Notes: generated by a model not told the origin, from the letters alone. DNA of 64,000 nucleotides from Endobacterium cereale (GCF_009617585.1 NZ_WIXI01000045.1:186001-250000), one strand, 5' to 3'; positions 1-8,909 are shown, numbered from the stretch's first letter. Numbers and translations: made by a program.

Positions 1-83
1 CGGGGCTGGATCGCGCGGGGATTGTGAGCACGGTGTTCCGGGCGCTGGGGAAACCGGTGGTTGGGGTTGGCGCTGCGGGGTGA
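1..83 (+). CDS. dxs: 3' end of probable 1-deoxy-D-xylulose-5-phosphate synthase (partial)
   Basis: An open frame (codons from base 3) runs in from the left edge and stops at TGA 81-83. The last residues read GLDRAGIVSTVFRALGKPVV and then a Gly/Ala-rich end. This resembles the C-terminal transketolase-like domain of DXS, the first enzyme of the MEP isoprenoid pathway. In rhizobia dxs commonly lies near tlyA, which is present here at 5.1 kb; that synteny is background knowledge and supports the call. Only 26 residues are visible, so another transketolase-like protein cannot be excluded. Confidence 0.5.
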   Translation, partial: GLDRAGIVSTVFRALGKPVVGVGAAG

Positions 84-149
84 CGTTGCCCCCAGCGTTG
101 TTGCTTCATCTCTGTTTTTCTATAGCCTCCCGCTAGACGCGGGGGCAAT

Positions 150-1034
150 GTGACTCAAAACAGACAAGGCCTTAGCAGACATATTCCTGAACCAACGAAG
201 AAGCTTGTCCGAAAAGCTTGTGGTTATGGTTGTGTCGTGTGTGGATCAATCCCCTACGACTACGACCACCTAAAAACCGAATTCAATGTAGCAGAAGAAC
301 ACGACCCCGATGACATCGTTCTTCTATGCGACAAGCACCATAGGCAGAAGACTGCCCGCATATTATCGGCAGAGCGAATTTTAGATGCTAAGCGGCACAG
401 AAGTTCGCTCGATAGCGAAACGCGTTTCAAGTTAGAACTGATCCGAGACGATTTTCTCACTATCTGGGGCTCTAACGTTATCACGGCATCCAATAACTCG
501 ATCATGGTTGACGACGAGCCCATTCTTACGCTTACGAAGACGGATAACGATTTAGAGCCGCTTTTAATATCCGGCCATTTTCGCGACAAAACAGGCAATC
601 TTATTTGCGCAATCAAGGAAAATGAGTTTGTAGCTCGATCAGCACAACTCGGCGATTTCACGGTAATTTCCAACCGCTTCACATATTCCATGCCAGACGG
701 ATCCACAGGCTTGGCTTTCACGCTTGATGACCAAAAGATCCATATCTCTTCCGCTTTTCACACCAAGTCAGATGCTCATGTTGCTGTGAATGATGACCTA
801 CTTCAGGTTGGCAACCTGTTTAGTGCAATGCGGTTTCGGCGAAGCAGATTCTTGCAAAACCAAACTGCAATATCGGTGGGTACATGCTGCGATCAATTTT
901 CCTTTGATCATGTCGATCTCAGCCGCATCGCAGGAGGTGAGATGGTTGAATGTGTGGCATCACACAGTGCGGTTGGAGTTTTCGTGGCGGGTCGTGATCG
1001 CCCCAAGATTACCAGCAATTATGACAGACTTTGA
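150..1034 (+). CDS. HNH-type endonuclease-like protein, low G+C
   Basis: A 294-residue protein starting at GTG 150; the ATG at 148 is out of frame. The N-terminal 65 residues carry a treble-clef HNH-like signature: C28-x2-C31, a DYDH at 37-40, and C60-x2-H63-H64. The two Cys pairs would bind zinc and the histidines would form the nuclease site. The remaining ~190 residues look beta-rich (alternating hydrophobic residues, many G/N turns) and I do not recognise them. Sampled lines 241-300 and 541-600 are both 45% G+C, well below tlyA nearby (58% in 5281-5340), which suggests horizontal acquisition. Its 3' end overlaps the convergent SMI1/KNR4-like gene by 16 bp. No restriction-modification partner is adjacent. 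The HNH call is good; the biological role is unknown. Confidence 0.75.
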   Translation: MTQNRQGLSRHIPEPTKKLVRKACGYGCVVCGSIPYDYDHLKTEFNVAEEHDPDDIVLLCDKHHRQKTARILSAERILDAKRHRSSLDSETRFKLELIRDDFLTIWGSNVITASNNSIMVDDEPILTLTKTDNDLEPLLISGHFRDKTGNLICAIKENEFVARSAQLGDFTVISNRFTYSMPDGSTGLAFTLDDQKIHISSAFHTKSDAHVAVNDDLLQVGNLFSAMRFRRSRFLQNQTAISVGTCCDQFSFDHVDLSRIAGGEMVECVASHSAVGVFVAGRDRPKITSNYDRL

Positions 1035-1597
1035 TATGCACCCTCAAACGTCCTCGGCAACCTCTCATACCCCATCCCCAGCATCGTCTTGACCGCATCC
1101 GTCTGGCTTGCACGAATGAAGTCGATCAGGCTAGCGCCCCCGTATCGGATCGACAGGCAGGCCCGGTCGATGACGTGGAAGCGAAACATGCCGTCGTCGG
1201 TTGCCCGCCAGCAGAGATATTCGCCGTTCACGCTTTTTCCAAAGAACTGCAGCCGATCGACGAAGGCCGCAACATCGCGGCTTTCCTCGTCATAGGGTTC
1301 GAGGCAGTCTTCCTCGCCGATCTCCAAACCATCCTCGCAATGGCCATCCACGAGCCAGCGAACCTGATCGCGCAGCATATCGCCCCGCGCGATCAGACCA
1401 CTATTCGCGTCCATGCCGAAGGGCATTTCGATGATGAAGAGGTTGTTTGTGGTGCCGTAGCCGAAGGTAGCCGCGAAACGCTTGTAGCATTCGGGCAGCG
1501 CCCCGATCTGCCGTTCCGCCTCGGCGATCTCCTCGTCCGTGGCCGTTCGCGTCACGGAAGATTGCTCGAAAAGGCTGGCAAGATCATAGGTCGGCAT
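1019..1597 (-). CDS. SMI1/KNR4-like protein
   Basis: A 192-residue cytoplasmic protein starting MPTYDLASLF. It contains the pattern of the SMI1/KNR4 (SUKH) fold: an early helix EEIAEAERQIG, the LPECYKRFAATFGYG segment at ~34-48, and later aromatic beta strands ending in a C-terminal helix (LIDFIRA). SUKH proteins are often immunity or protein-interaction modules; no toxin partner is visible here. The ATG (base 1597) shares one base with the TGA of the upstream DUF4424 gene, so the two are almost certainly co-transcribed and coupled. A longer upstream frame exists, but it runs antisense-like into the DUF4424 gene in another frame and is rejected. The 3' end overlaps the HNH gene tail to tail. 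Confidence 0.65.
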   Translation of the reverse strand: MPTYDLASLFEQSSVTRTATDEEIAEAERQIGALPECYKRFAATFGYGTTNNLFIIEMPFGMDANSGLIARGDMLRDQVRWLVDGHCEDGLEIGEEDCLEPYDEESRDVAAFVDRLQFFGKSVNGEYLCWRATDDGMFRFHVIDRACLSIRYGGASLIDFIRASQTDAVKTMLGMGYERLPRTFEGAYQSLS

Positions 1598-2613
1598 CAC
1601 TCCCCCGCCACCAGAAACAGCACATCCATCTCCCGCTCCGGCGTAAAATCCTGCGCTTCCATCACGAACGTCGTCGGACCCACCTTCTTCACGCCCTTGC
1701 CGCAGAAGCTGACAAAATCCTTCGCATTCCCCTTGTCGATGGTCAGGCGAAAGCGCTTGATCGGGCCGGCCCAGTTGCCGCCTGTCGTGAGGATGTAGGA
1801 AAGCCATTGCTCGGTGTAATGCGGGCCGGTGGATTTGGCGGCGGCCGTTTCGAGCTTGGCTGCCGTCTTCATGAAATCGGCATCGATGCAGTAACGTCTG
1901 GCGTAATCCTCGTAGGAATAGGCCGGCTTGCCGTCCTGAATAAAACTCATCGCCACCGTGCCGCCGACACTCGGGGAGTAGCGGTGAGCAACCTTGACCG
2001 GTTTTCCGGCCGGAAACTTCGTTTTCCACCAATAGGCCGAGGTCAGTGTCCAGACCGGCGTCACCTCCGGGTTGTCGTTACCGCCGGCATATCCGTCGAT
2101 ACGCAGCAGGCCCTTGGCCGCCCAGTCGGCTTTTGTTTCGGGTGAGAGTTTCTGGAGCGCCGCCGCGGTCTTTTCGCTATAGGGCAACAGTGGCACGCCG
2201 GCCTCCTTCAGCGCCTGCGTATGATCGATGCCGAGCGCCGTGACGCGCTGCTGCAATTGCGGCGTGATGGCCTTGCCATCCTGCACCACCGAGAAGCCGA
2301 GAAAATTGTCACTCTCGGCATCACCATAGGCCATGTCGCTTTCCGAACCGCCGACGATATCCGGCATCGGGAAGGCGACGACGCTTTCGATGTCGGCCTG
2401 CCCGAGATTGCGGAAAAGATAATCGACGCGGACTTCCTGACGCGACAGAAACAGGTCTTCCTCCTCCATGGCGATATCGGAGGTCTGGACATAGGCAAGG
2501 CCACCGGTCTTCAGTTCTGCCGTGGTGTCATTGGCGAGAGCTGCGGTCGTCGTTGCGCCGCAGATGGCAAGGGCCAGCACCATGGACCGTGCCGGGTTTT
2601 TCGATCGTCTCAT
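1597..2613 (-). CDS. DUF4424 family secreted protein
   Basis: A 338-residue protein with a Sec signal peptide (residues 1-27, ending TTAALA). The first mature strand, LAYVQTSDIAMEEEDLFLS, is the hallmark I associate with DUF4424. These proteins are periplasmic or exported, of unknown function, and probably beta-sandwich. The start at 2613 is preferred over an in-frame start eight codons upstream (2637), because GGAGAG lies 6 nt upstream of it. The gene overlaps the SMI1-like gene by one base and probably leads a two-gene operon. It is divergent from nothing close: a ~300-bp gap with a RIME1-like repeat separates it from the chemoreceptor upstream. Confidence 0.7.
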   Translation of the reverse strand: MRRSKNPARSMVLALAICGATTTAALANDTTAELKTGGLAYVQTSDIAMEEEDLFLSRQEVRVDYLFRNLGQADIESVVAFPMPDIVGGSESDMAYGDAESDNFLGFSVVQDGKAITPQLQQRVTALGIDHTQALKEAGVPLLPYSEKTAAALQKLSPETKADWAAKGLLRIDGYAGGNDNPEVTPVWTLTSAYWWKTKFPAGKPVKVAHRYSPSVGGTVAMSFIQDGKPAYSYEDYARRYCIDADFMKTAAKLETAAAKSTGPHYTEQWLSYILTTGGNWAGPIKRFRLTIDKGNAKDFVSFCGKGVKKVGPTTFVMEAQDFTPEREMDVLFLVAGE

Positions 2614-2773
2614 CCGTCTCTCTCCGCCGTTGTTCACGCATCATAGGTGGCGGATGTGACGCGCGGAAGCGGGAAAGGTTGAGATGGGGAAATGCCCTCC
2701 CCCAAAACAGAAAGGGCGGAACCAATGGTCCCGCCCCCCCAGACTTCTGGAAACCCTGGCAATCATTGAGTTC

Positions 2774-2858
2774 TTCATCCTAGGGCTTGTCCCTAGGATC
2801 TAACCACGCCAATGGTATCTAGCCGCTGCAGATCCTCGGGACAGGCCCGAGGATGACG
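2774..2858. repeat. RIME1-like double palindrome, copy 1
   Basis: Two perfect 9-bp hairpins lie ~33 bp apart. The first is ATCCTAGGG 2777-2785, loop CTTGT, CCCTAGGAT 2791-2799. The second is ATCCTCGGG 2832-2840, loop ACAGG, CCCGAGGAT 2846-2854. The layout matches two further copies in this window (47983-48069 and 56350-56437) and the RIME1 intergenic element known from rhizobia. It fills most of the 2614-2917 gap; nothing else is evident there. Confidence 0.8.
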
Positions 2859-2917
2859 GTGGTGAGGTTTTCAACCTTTGCCATCAAGCTCAGGGCGAAA
2901 CCATCAGCCCAACAGCC

Positions 2918-4903
2918 TCAAAACTCTTCCCAATTGTCCTTCGCTGCCGAAGGTGCCGGCTCGAATGCCCGCGCCAGCTGGTTATGCAGCGCTGCGGCCG
3001 GAGAGCGACGTGGTTTTTCCTCGGCAGCCATGCGGATCTTTGGGGCCTTGACCGGGCGGCTGAGCGGCGCGAATTGCGGGGCGGCAGCGGTCGGGGTCGG
3101 CGGGATGATGAAGCCCGAACGGCTGCCCATGAAATTGCGGTCACCACCGAGGTTGAACTGCTTTAGCAACTCGTTGAGCGTATTGGCTTCGCTGGCCAGC
3201 GTGTGGCTGGTCTTGGTCTGCTGGTCCACCATGGCGGCGTTCTGCTGGGTGTTGCGGTCCATCGTGCCGACCGCATTGTTGATTTCCTGCAGGCCCGTTG
3301 CCTGTTCACGGGTGGAAACCACGATGGCACGGACGTGCTCGTTGATCTCGCGCACTTCCTCGACGATGGCTTCCAGCGCACGGCCGGTTTCGCCCACAAG
3401 CGACACGCCGGCATCCACCTGGGTCGTGGAGGTGGTGATCAGCGTCTTGATGTCCTTGGCGGCATTGGCGGAACGCTGCGCCAGCTCACGCACTTCCTGC
3501 GCCACCACGGCAAAGCCCTTGCCCGCCTCGCCCGCACGCGCGGCTTCGACGCCGGCGTTGAGGGCCAGAAGATTGGTCTGGAAGGCAATCTCGTCGATCA
3601 CGCCGATAATGTTGCTGATCTCGTGGCTGGAATGCGAAATGCCTTCCATGGCCGAGACGGCGCGGCGCACGACGTCGCCGGATTTTTCGGCACCGGTGCG
3701 GGTGCGCTCCACACGCTGGCCGACATCTTCGGCGCGGGCGGCGGCATCCTTGACGGTGGTCGTTACCTGTTCGACGGCAGCGGCGGTCTGCTCGACGGCG
3801 GCGGCCTGCTGTTCGGTGCGCTTGGCCAGATCGTCGGTTGCCGAACGGATCTGGTCGGCATTGGCGTGGATGGCCGAGGCATTATCGCCGACCATGGTCA
3901 GCGTCGTCTGCAGCGTGCCAAGCGCGGTATTGAAATCGGTGCGCAGGCGATCGAGACGGCCGACAAAGCTTTCATTGATGCGGTAGGCGACATCGCCTTC
4001 AGCCAGCTTGGAAAGACCGGTTGCAAGGCCATCGATGGCGAATTCGATATCGGCGGCATCATGCGCCTTCTGTTCATCGTTGACGCGGCGCTCGGTTTCG
4101 GCACGGGCGCGGGTCAGATCGCTGTCGCGCTCCAGGCGCTGCTTTTCGATGGCCGCATGCTTGAACACGGCAACCGCCTGCGCCATGCGGCCGACTTCGT
4201 CGCCCCGGTCGAGCGCCGGCACATCGATATCGTTATTGCCGCCGGCCAGTGCCGTCATGGTTTTCGTCATGCCGACGATCGGGTTGACGATGGCGTTGCA
4301 CAGCGCCCAGATCAGGCCAAGCGCCAGAACACCGGCAATGCCGCCGGCGATGACGAGCGTCCACAGAATGTTGGTGGCGGCGGTGTGCTGGGCAGCCGTC
4401 AGGCTGGTGGAAAGGGTCATGGCCCGCTGCTTGAGCGCACCGGCAGCAGTGCGAAAGCCATCGAGAGACTTTTCGCCTTCGCCACGCGCCACCTGCTGGC
4501 CGGCCTTGCGCGCTGCAAGCTGCGGATCGATCAACTGTGTGTTGACTGCCTTGGCAGACGTATCAAGCGTATCAATGGAGGCGAGAAGATCGGCGCGACC
4601 GGAAGCGGCGGCGCGGGTCTCTTCCAGAGCCTTCGTCATCTTCGCGCGGCTGGAAAGTGCCGCCGTCGCGGAAGCTTCCGCGCCACCCAGCAGGTAATCG
4701 CGCTGGTAAACCACCTGTTCCAGCATGGCTTCGACGGCGGTATCGACCCCGACCACGATCGCCTGCGCAGAAACCTGCTCGTCTGCGGCAGCATTCGACT
4801 TCAGCACCTGCCAGTAAACCCCGGCGGTGGCAAAGAAACAGGCAGACATGACCGCCATGAAAGTGACGATGATCTTCTTGCTGATGGACAGGTTTTTCAA
4901 CAT
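2918..4903 (-). CDS. methyl-accepting chemotaxis protein with CheR/CheB-docking tail
   Basis: A 661-residue inner-membrane chemoreceptor. TM1 is ~11-31, a helical periplasmic sensor ~32-178 has no Cache signature, TM2 is ~179-204, and a HAMP region with linker follows to ~340. The cytoplasmic signalling hairpin has the conserved tip around [20 protein letters not shown]. The tail ends in a Pro/Ala-rich linker and the pentapeptide NWEEF at the very C-terminus. In enteric receptors, NWxxF tethers the methyltransferase CheR and methylesterase CheB, so this is probably a high-abundance, self-adapting receptor. No chemotaxis genes adjoin it. The ligand cannot be told from sequence. Very long antisense frames on the + strand are shadows. 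Confidence 0.95.
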   Translation of the reverse strand: MLKNLSISKKIIVTFMAVMSACFFATAGVYWQVLKSNAAADEQVSAQAIVVGVDTAVEAMLEQVVYQRDYLLGGAEASATAALSSRAKMTKALEETRAAASGRADLLASIDTLDTSAKAVNTQLIDPQLAARKAGQQVARGEGEKSLDGFRTAAGALKQRAMTLSTSLTAAQHTAATNILWTLVIAGGIAGVLALGLIWALCNAIVNPIVGMTKTMTALAGGNNDIDVPALDRGDEVGRMAQAVAVFKHAAIEKQRLERDSDLTRARAETERRVNDEQKAHDAADIEFAIDGLATGLSKLAEGDVAYRINESFVGRLDRLRTDFNTALGTLQTTLTMVGDNASAIHANADQIRSATDDLAKRTEQQAAAVEQTAAAVEQVTTTVKDAAARAEDVGQRVERTRTGAEKSGDVVRRAVSAMEGISHSSHEISNIIGVIDEIAFQTNLLALNAGVEAARAGEAGKGFAVVAQEVRELAQRSANAAKDIKTLITTSTTQVDAGVSLVGETGRALEAIVEEVREINEHVRAIVVSTREQATGLQEINNAVGTMDRNTQQNAAMVDQQTKTSHTLASEANTLNELLKQFNLGGDRNFMGSRSGFIIPPTPTAAAPQFAPLSRPVKAPKIRMAAEEKPRRSPAAALHNQLARAFEPAPSAAKDNWEEF

Positions 4904-5077
4904 GGGTCGCGCTCGCGAAAAAACGGATACTTGCTCGAATTGTGCTTAACGAGACAAAGCACCATGATCTTTAAGATTGCGTTGCCATCAGCCAGATCGT
5001 CGCGGGTAAACATTTGTCATGGACGTGTTGCCATGTATGACTTGCGCAAATGCCCGACAAACGTCATTGACAGGCCC

Positions 5078-5917
5078 ATGTCCAAATCCACCGAACCCCA
5101 ACGTCTCGACCAGCTTCTGGTCTCGCTCAATCTCGTGGCAAGCCGCGCGCGTGCACGCGACGCGATCAGCCGTGGCACCGTCACCGTCAACGGCCGCACC
5201 GTCACCAAGCCGAGCCTGACCTTCAAGCCCGACGTCACCGTCACCATCGACGACCCCGCGCAGGATTATGTGTCTCGCGCGGCGCTGAAACTTGTTGCTG
5301 GCCTCGACCACTTCAAGCTCGATCCGACCGGCCATGAATGCCTCGATATCGGCGCCTCCACCGGCGGCTTTACCGAAGTGCTGATCATGCGCGGCGCCGA
5401 GCACGTGACCTCGATCGATGTCGGCCACGGCCAGATGCACCAGCGCCTGATCGACGACGAGCGCGTCACCAATATCGAAGGCCTGAACGCCCGTTATATG
5501 GAGCCGGACGATTACGAAGACCGGCCGATCACCTTCATCGTGTCGGACGTTTCGTTCATCTCGCTGAAACTGGCGCTTGTGCCGGCCCTGGAACAGGCTG
5601 AACCCGGCGCGCTCTGCGTGCTTCTGGTCAAGCCGCAGTTCGAGGCGGGCCGCGATGCGATCAGCAAGGCCGGCCTTCTGAAGGAACCGGAAACGGCGCC
5701 GGATGTGGCCGCCGAGCTGGAACGCTGGCTGGTCGAAGACATGCAATGGGAAAGCCTCGGCCTCATCCCCTCGCCCATCGATGGCGGCGACGGCAACAAG
5801 GAATTTCTGCTGGCGGGCAAGAAGCCCGAGGATGCGGAGCCTTATCAGCATCGCGACAGGGACGAAGACGGCGACGATTTCGACGCCGATCAGCTGGACG
5901 AGGATGACGACCAATGA
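5078..5917 (+). CDS. tlyA: TlyA family 16S/23S rRNA 2'-O-methyltransferase
   Basis: A 279-residue protein with an N-terminal S4 RNA-binding domain (RLDQLLVSLNLVASRARARD, residues ~8-65) and an FtsJ-like Rossmann methyltransferase domain. SAM motif I is CLDIGASTGGFTEVLI. TlyA enzymes methylate ribose 2'-OH of 16S C1409 and 23S C1920; older annotation calls them haemolysin A. The start is ATG 5078 (MSKSTEPQ), where homology begins; upstream in-frame codons are read-through. The C-terminus is unusually acidic (DRDEDGDDFDADQLDEDDDQ). The gene overlaps the next methyltransferase by 4 nt (ATGA), a two-gene rRNA-modification operon. Confidence 0.95.
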   Translation: MSKSTEPQRLDQLLVSLNLVASRARARDAISRGTVTVNGRTVTKPSLTFKPDVTVTIDDPAQDYVSRAALKLVAGLDHFKLDPTGHECLDIGASTGGFTEVLIMRGAEHVTSIDVGHGQMHQRLIDDERVTNIEGLNARYMEPDDYEDRPITFIVSDVSFISLKLALVPALEQAEPGALCVLLVKPQFEAGRDAISKAGLLKEPETAPDVAAELERWLVEDMQWESLGLIPSPIDGGDGNKEFLLAGKKPEDAEPYQHRDRDEDGDDFDADQLDEDDDQ

Positions 5918-7158
5918 GCACGGTCACCGTCACCATCAACCGCATCGGCGCACAGGGACACGGCATCGCCAATGGCGAGGACGGGCCGGTTTACGTGCCT
6001 TATGCGCTGCCGGGTGAAACGCTGGCAATCGCCCGCAATGGCGACCACGGCACCGTCATGTCCACCGGCGCGCCGTCGCCGGATCGTATCGAGCCGGCCT
6101 GTCGGCATTTTGGCCCGGACAGCGATGCCTGTGGCGGCTGTTCGCTGCAGCATCTGGCGGAAGCGCCCTATCTCGCCTTCAAGCGCCAGCTGGTTGTCGA
6201 TGCGCTGAAATCCAAGGGTTTGACACCCGAGGTGGCGGAGACCATTCCGGCAAAACCAGGTGAGCGTCGGCGCACGGTGTTTTCCGCCCGCAACACGGAA
6301 AAGGAGTTTCTGCTCGGCTTCAACCGTGAGGAAACCCACCACATCGTTTCGATCGTGGAATGTCCCATCGCCGCGCCCGGCATCGTGGCGCGGCTGGAGA
6401 TGATCCGCACGATCGGCCGCGCGCTTGCCATCGGTGCCGATACCTTCCGTATCTCCGTTCTCGAAACCCTTTCGGGGCTGGATATCGCCGCCGAAGGCTT
6501 GAAGAAGCTGGAGGACAAACAGCGCCGCGCGGCCATCGAAACCGTGCTGACGCTGAAGGGCATTGCCCGCGTCTCCGTCAATGGCGAGATCCTGATCGAA
6601 CCGCAAAAGCCGATCATCGAGTTTTCCGGCGTGCGCGTTTCGCCGCCGCCGGGTGCCTTTGTGCAGGCCACCAAGAGCGCCGAAGAGGTGATGTCCGAGA
6701 TCGTTGCAAAGCATGTCGGCAAGTCGAAAAAGGTGCTCGACCTGTTTGCCGGCGCCGGCACGTTCACCTTCCGCATCGCCAAGACCACCAAGGTGCATGC
6801 CGTCGAAGGTGACGACAAGGCGATCAAGGCACTGGATCACGCTGCCCGTAATACGCAGGGGTTGAAGCCGGTGACGGTGGAAAAACGCGACCTGTTCCGC
6901 CGGCCGATGATCCCGCTGGAACTGAAACATTACGATGCCGTCGTGTTCGATCCGCCGCGTGCGGGTGCGGAAGCACAGGTGGCCGAACTGGTGCGCGCCA
7001 ATGTGAAGACAATCGCCGCCGTCAGCTGTAATCCGCTGACCTTGGCGCGTGATCTCAAGCTGCTGGTGGATGCCGGTTACCGTATCAAGTCGGTAACGCC
7101 GATCGACCAGTTCCTGTGGTCGACACATGTGGAAACGGTGGCGTTGCTGACGAAGTAA
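5914..7158 (+). CDS. 23S rRNA (uracil-5-)-methyltransferase, RumA/RlmD type
   Basis: A 414-residue class I SAM-dependent RNA m5U methyltransferase. It has an N-terminal TRAM-like beta domain (1-60) and an Fe-S cluster set of C63, C73, C76 and C150. SAM motif I is VLDLFAGAGTF (274-284), followed by DPPRAG (346-351), and the catalytic nucleophile is C372 in AVSCNPLTLARD. All residues required for the TrmA/RlmC/RlmD mechanism are present, and the Fe-S set favours RlmC/RlmD over TrmA. The exact target uridine (U1939, U747 or both) cannot be assigned by eye. It is translationally coupled to tlyA by the ATGA overlap. Confidence 0.9.
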   Translation: MSTVTVTINRIGAQGHGIANGEDGPVYVPYALPGETLAIARNGDHGTVMSTGAPSPDRIEPACRHFGPDSDACGGCSLQHLAEAPYLAFKRQLVVDALKSKGLTPEVAETIPAKPGERRRTVFSARNTEKEFLLGFNREETHHIVSIVECPIAAPGIVARLEMIRTIGRALAIGADTFRISVLETLSGLDIAAEGLKKLEDKQRRAAIETVLTLKGIARVSVNGEILIEPQKPIIEFSGVRVSPPPGAFVQATKSAEEVMSEIVAKHVGKSKKVLDLFAGAGTFTFRIAKTTKVHAVEGDDKAIKALDHAARNTQGLKPVTVEKRDLFRRPMIPLELKHYDAVVFDPPRAGAEAQVAELVRANVKTIAAVSCNPLTLARDLKLLVDAGYRIKSVTPIDQFLWSTHVETVALLTK

Positions 7159-7223
7159 TGCGCCGGCAACACTAAACCGTCGGAAAGCAATACCCCATAA
7201 ATTGACGGTTTATCGTATTTACC

Positions 7224-7247
7224 AAATATACCGCGGCAGGTATATTT
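7224..7247. promoter_or_regulatory. inverted repeat upstream of peroxidase gene
   Basis: A perfect 9-bp inverted repeat (AAATATACC, 6-nt spacer GCGGCA, GGTATATTT) centred ~70 bp upstream of the peroxidase start. Its AT-rich arms suit a dimeric repressor or activator site rather than a terminator, since no T-tract follows on either strand. The cognate regulator is unknown. Confidence 0.5.
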
Positions 7248-7306
7248 ACCCTCTTTGCAGCTGATGGCGGCAAATGACTTGTCGCCGCTGTGGTAAGGGG
7301 GAAGTC

Positions 7307-8893
7307 ATGGCAGAGATAGCGCAGCACGGACACGGTGTCCGCGGAATGAAGCCTGAGACATTACATTCCTTCGACGGTATCGGTGACCCCGGAAAATTCG
7401 GGGTCATGTTTCCCCATCTCGTGCCACTGTCGGCAAGCGACGATGCGCTGGCGGCACTGGCCAAGGCGATGCTTGACGCACCGCTTGATGGCGACGAGCC
7501 GGATCCGAAAGGCGACAATCACAATATCCCGGCGGGATATACCTATCTCGGCCAGTTCATCGATCACGACATCACTCTGGACACCACGCCTCTGGATCAG
7601 CAGATGGCGGACCCCAAGGCAACGACGAACTTTCGCACACCCGCCCTCGATCTGGATTCGCTTTATGGCGACGGTCCCGGCATCCATCCCTATCTCTACC
7701 AGCGCCATCCCGACACGCTGCAGACCATCGGCAAGCTGCTGATCGGGCACGCATCGGAATCCGCCGATGTGCAGCCGCCTCGCAAACCGGAACCGCCCAT
7801 CACCGTGCCCGCGCTGGACAATGACCTGCCACGCAATCAGGTCGGACACGCGCTGATCTTCGATGAACGCAACGACGAAAATCTGGCGGTGGCGCAGACG
7901 CATCTGCTGATGCTGAAATTTCACAACAAGGTTTTCGACCGGCTGGCCGCCAACCGGCCAGACCTGACAGGCATCGCCCTTTTCAAGGAAGCACGCCGTA
8001 TCGTCACCTGGCATTACCAGTGGATCGTGCTGTTCGATTTCGTCGAACGCCTGACGGAGCCGGGCCTGATCTGGAAGATCAAGGCGGAAGGACGGCGTTT
8101 CTACAGGTTCAGACAGCGGCCCTACATGCCCGCGGAATTTGCGGCGGCCTGTTACCGGCTCGGCCACTCGATGGTGCGCGAAACATACAGCCACAACCGC
8201 ATTTTCAACCCCATGCCCGGAGCATTGGCGAATGGAACGCTCAACCTCCTTTTCCTTTTCACCGGCAAATCAGGTCGGATAGACGGAGAACTGGGACAGG
8301 GTTTCCCGACCCTCCCCTCCAACTGGGTTATCGACTGGCGACGTTTCTACGACCTCGAAACGCCGCAGGCCGAGAAGGAGGCGAATTTCGCGCTCAATTT
8401 CAGCCGTCGCCTCGATCCGTTCATCACCAAGGAACTGCATACACTGCCCGGCGGGCCTGGTGACAATTCAGTTGCCGCGCGCGAATTCAACCTTGCCTTT
8501 CGCAATCTGCGGCGCGGGGTGCAGATCGGCCTTCCGTCCGGCCAGGCCATCTGTCGCGCCATGGGCCTGACACCGCTCACGGCCAAGCAGATCGGCGCCG
8601 GACCGGACGGCAAGGTAGCGGTGGAGCAGAATTTCGGGGAAGAAACACCGCTTTGGTATTACGTGCTGAAGGAAGCGCAGCATTATCACAAGGGTGAGCG
8701 GCTTGGGCCGATGGCATCCACCATCGTTGCCGAAACTTTTCTCGGCATGGTCCATGGCGACCACGAATCCTTTCTGTGGCAGCGATCCGACTGGAAGCCG
8801 GAACTGCCCAGCAAGATCCCCGGTCACTTCACCATGGCTGATCTCGTGCGCTTTGTCGGTGAAACGCATCCGGTAGGCCCGGTGCCGCAATAA
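7307..8893 (+). CDS. animal-type haem peroxidase family protein
   Basis: A 528-residue protein of the animal (myeloperoxidase/cyclooxygenase-like) haem peroxidase superfamily. Landmarks are the distal histidine and calcium-site motif LGQFIDHDIT (H87, D88), a candidate distal Arg in FDERNDEN (R187), the FHNKVFDRLA segment equivalent to the EHNRLA helix, and the proximal histidine in YRLGHSMVRE (H287). It would use H2O2 to oxidise halides or organic substrates. No signal peptide is visible, so it is cytoplasmic or exported by another route. The start ATG 7307 has a GGGGGA ribosome site; an in-frame codon at 7274 lacks one. It is monocistronic, 16 bp from the convergent crotonase gene. Confidence 0.9.
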   Translation: MAEIAQHGHGVRGMKPETLHSFDGIGDPGKFGVMFPHLVPLSASDDALAALAKAMLDAPLDGDEPDPKGDNHNIPAGYTYLGQFIDHDITLDTTPLDQQMADPKATTNFRTPALDLDSLYGDGPGIHPYLYQRHPDTLQTIGKLLIGHASESADVQPPRKPEPPITVPALDNDLPRNQVGHALIFDERNDENLAVAQTHLLMLKFHNKVFDRLAANRPDLTGIALFKEARRIVTWHYQWIVLFDFVERLTEPGLIWKIKAEGRRFYRFRQRPYMPAEFAAACYRLGHSMVRETYSHNRIFNPMPGALANGTLNLLFLFTGKSGRIDGELGQGFPTLPSNWVIDWRRFYDLETPQAEKEANFALNFSRRLDPFITKELHTLPGGPGDNSVAAREFNLAFRNLRRGVQIGLPSGQAICRAMGLTPLTAKQIGAGPDGKVAVEQNFGEETPLWYYVLKEAQHYHKGERLGPMASTIVAETFLGMVHGDHESFLWQRSDWKPELPSKIPGHFTMADLVRFVGETHPVGPVPQ

Positions 8894-8909
8894 ATCGAGC
8901 GGCGGCCCG

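Noticed and set aside
3203..5077. Long + strand frame antisense to the chemoreceptor (joined to tlyA)
   Set aside because: It is a shadow of the high-G+C reverse gene; only the part from 5078 (tlyA) has homology and a correct start.
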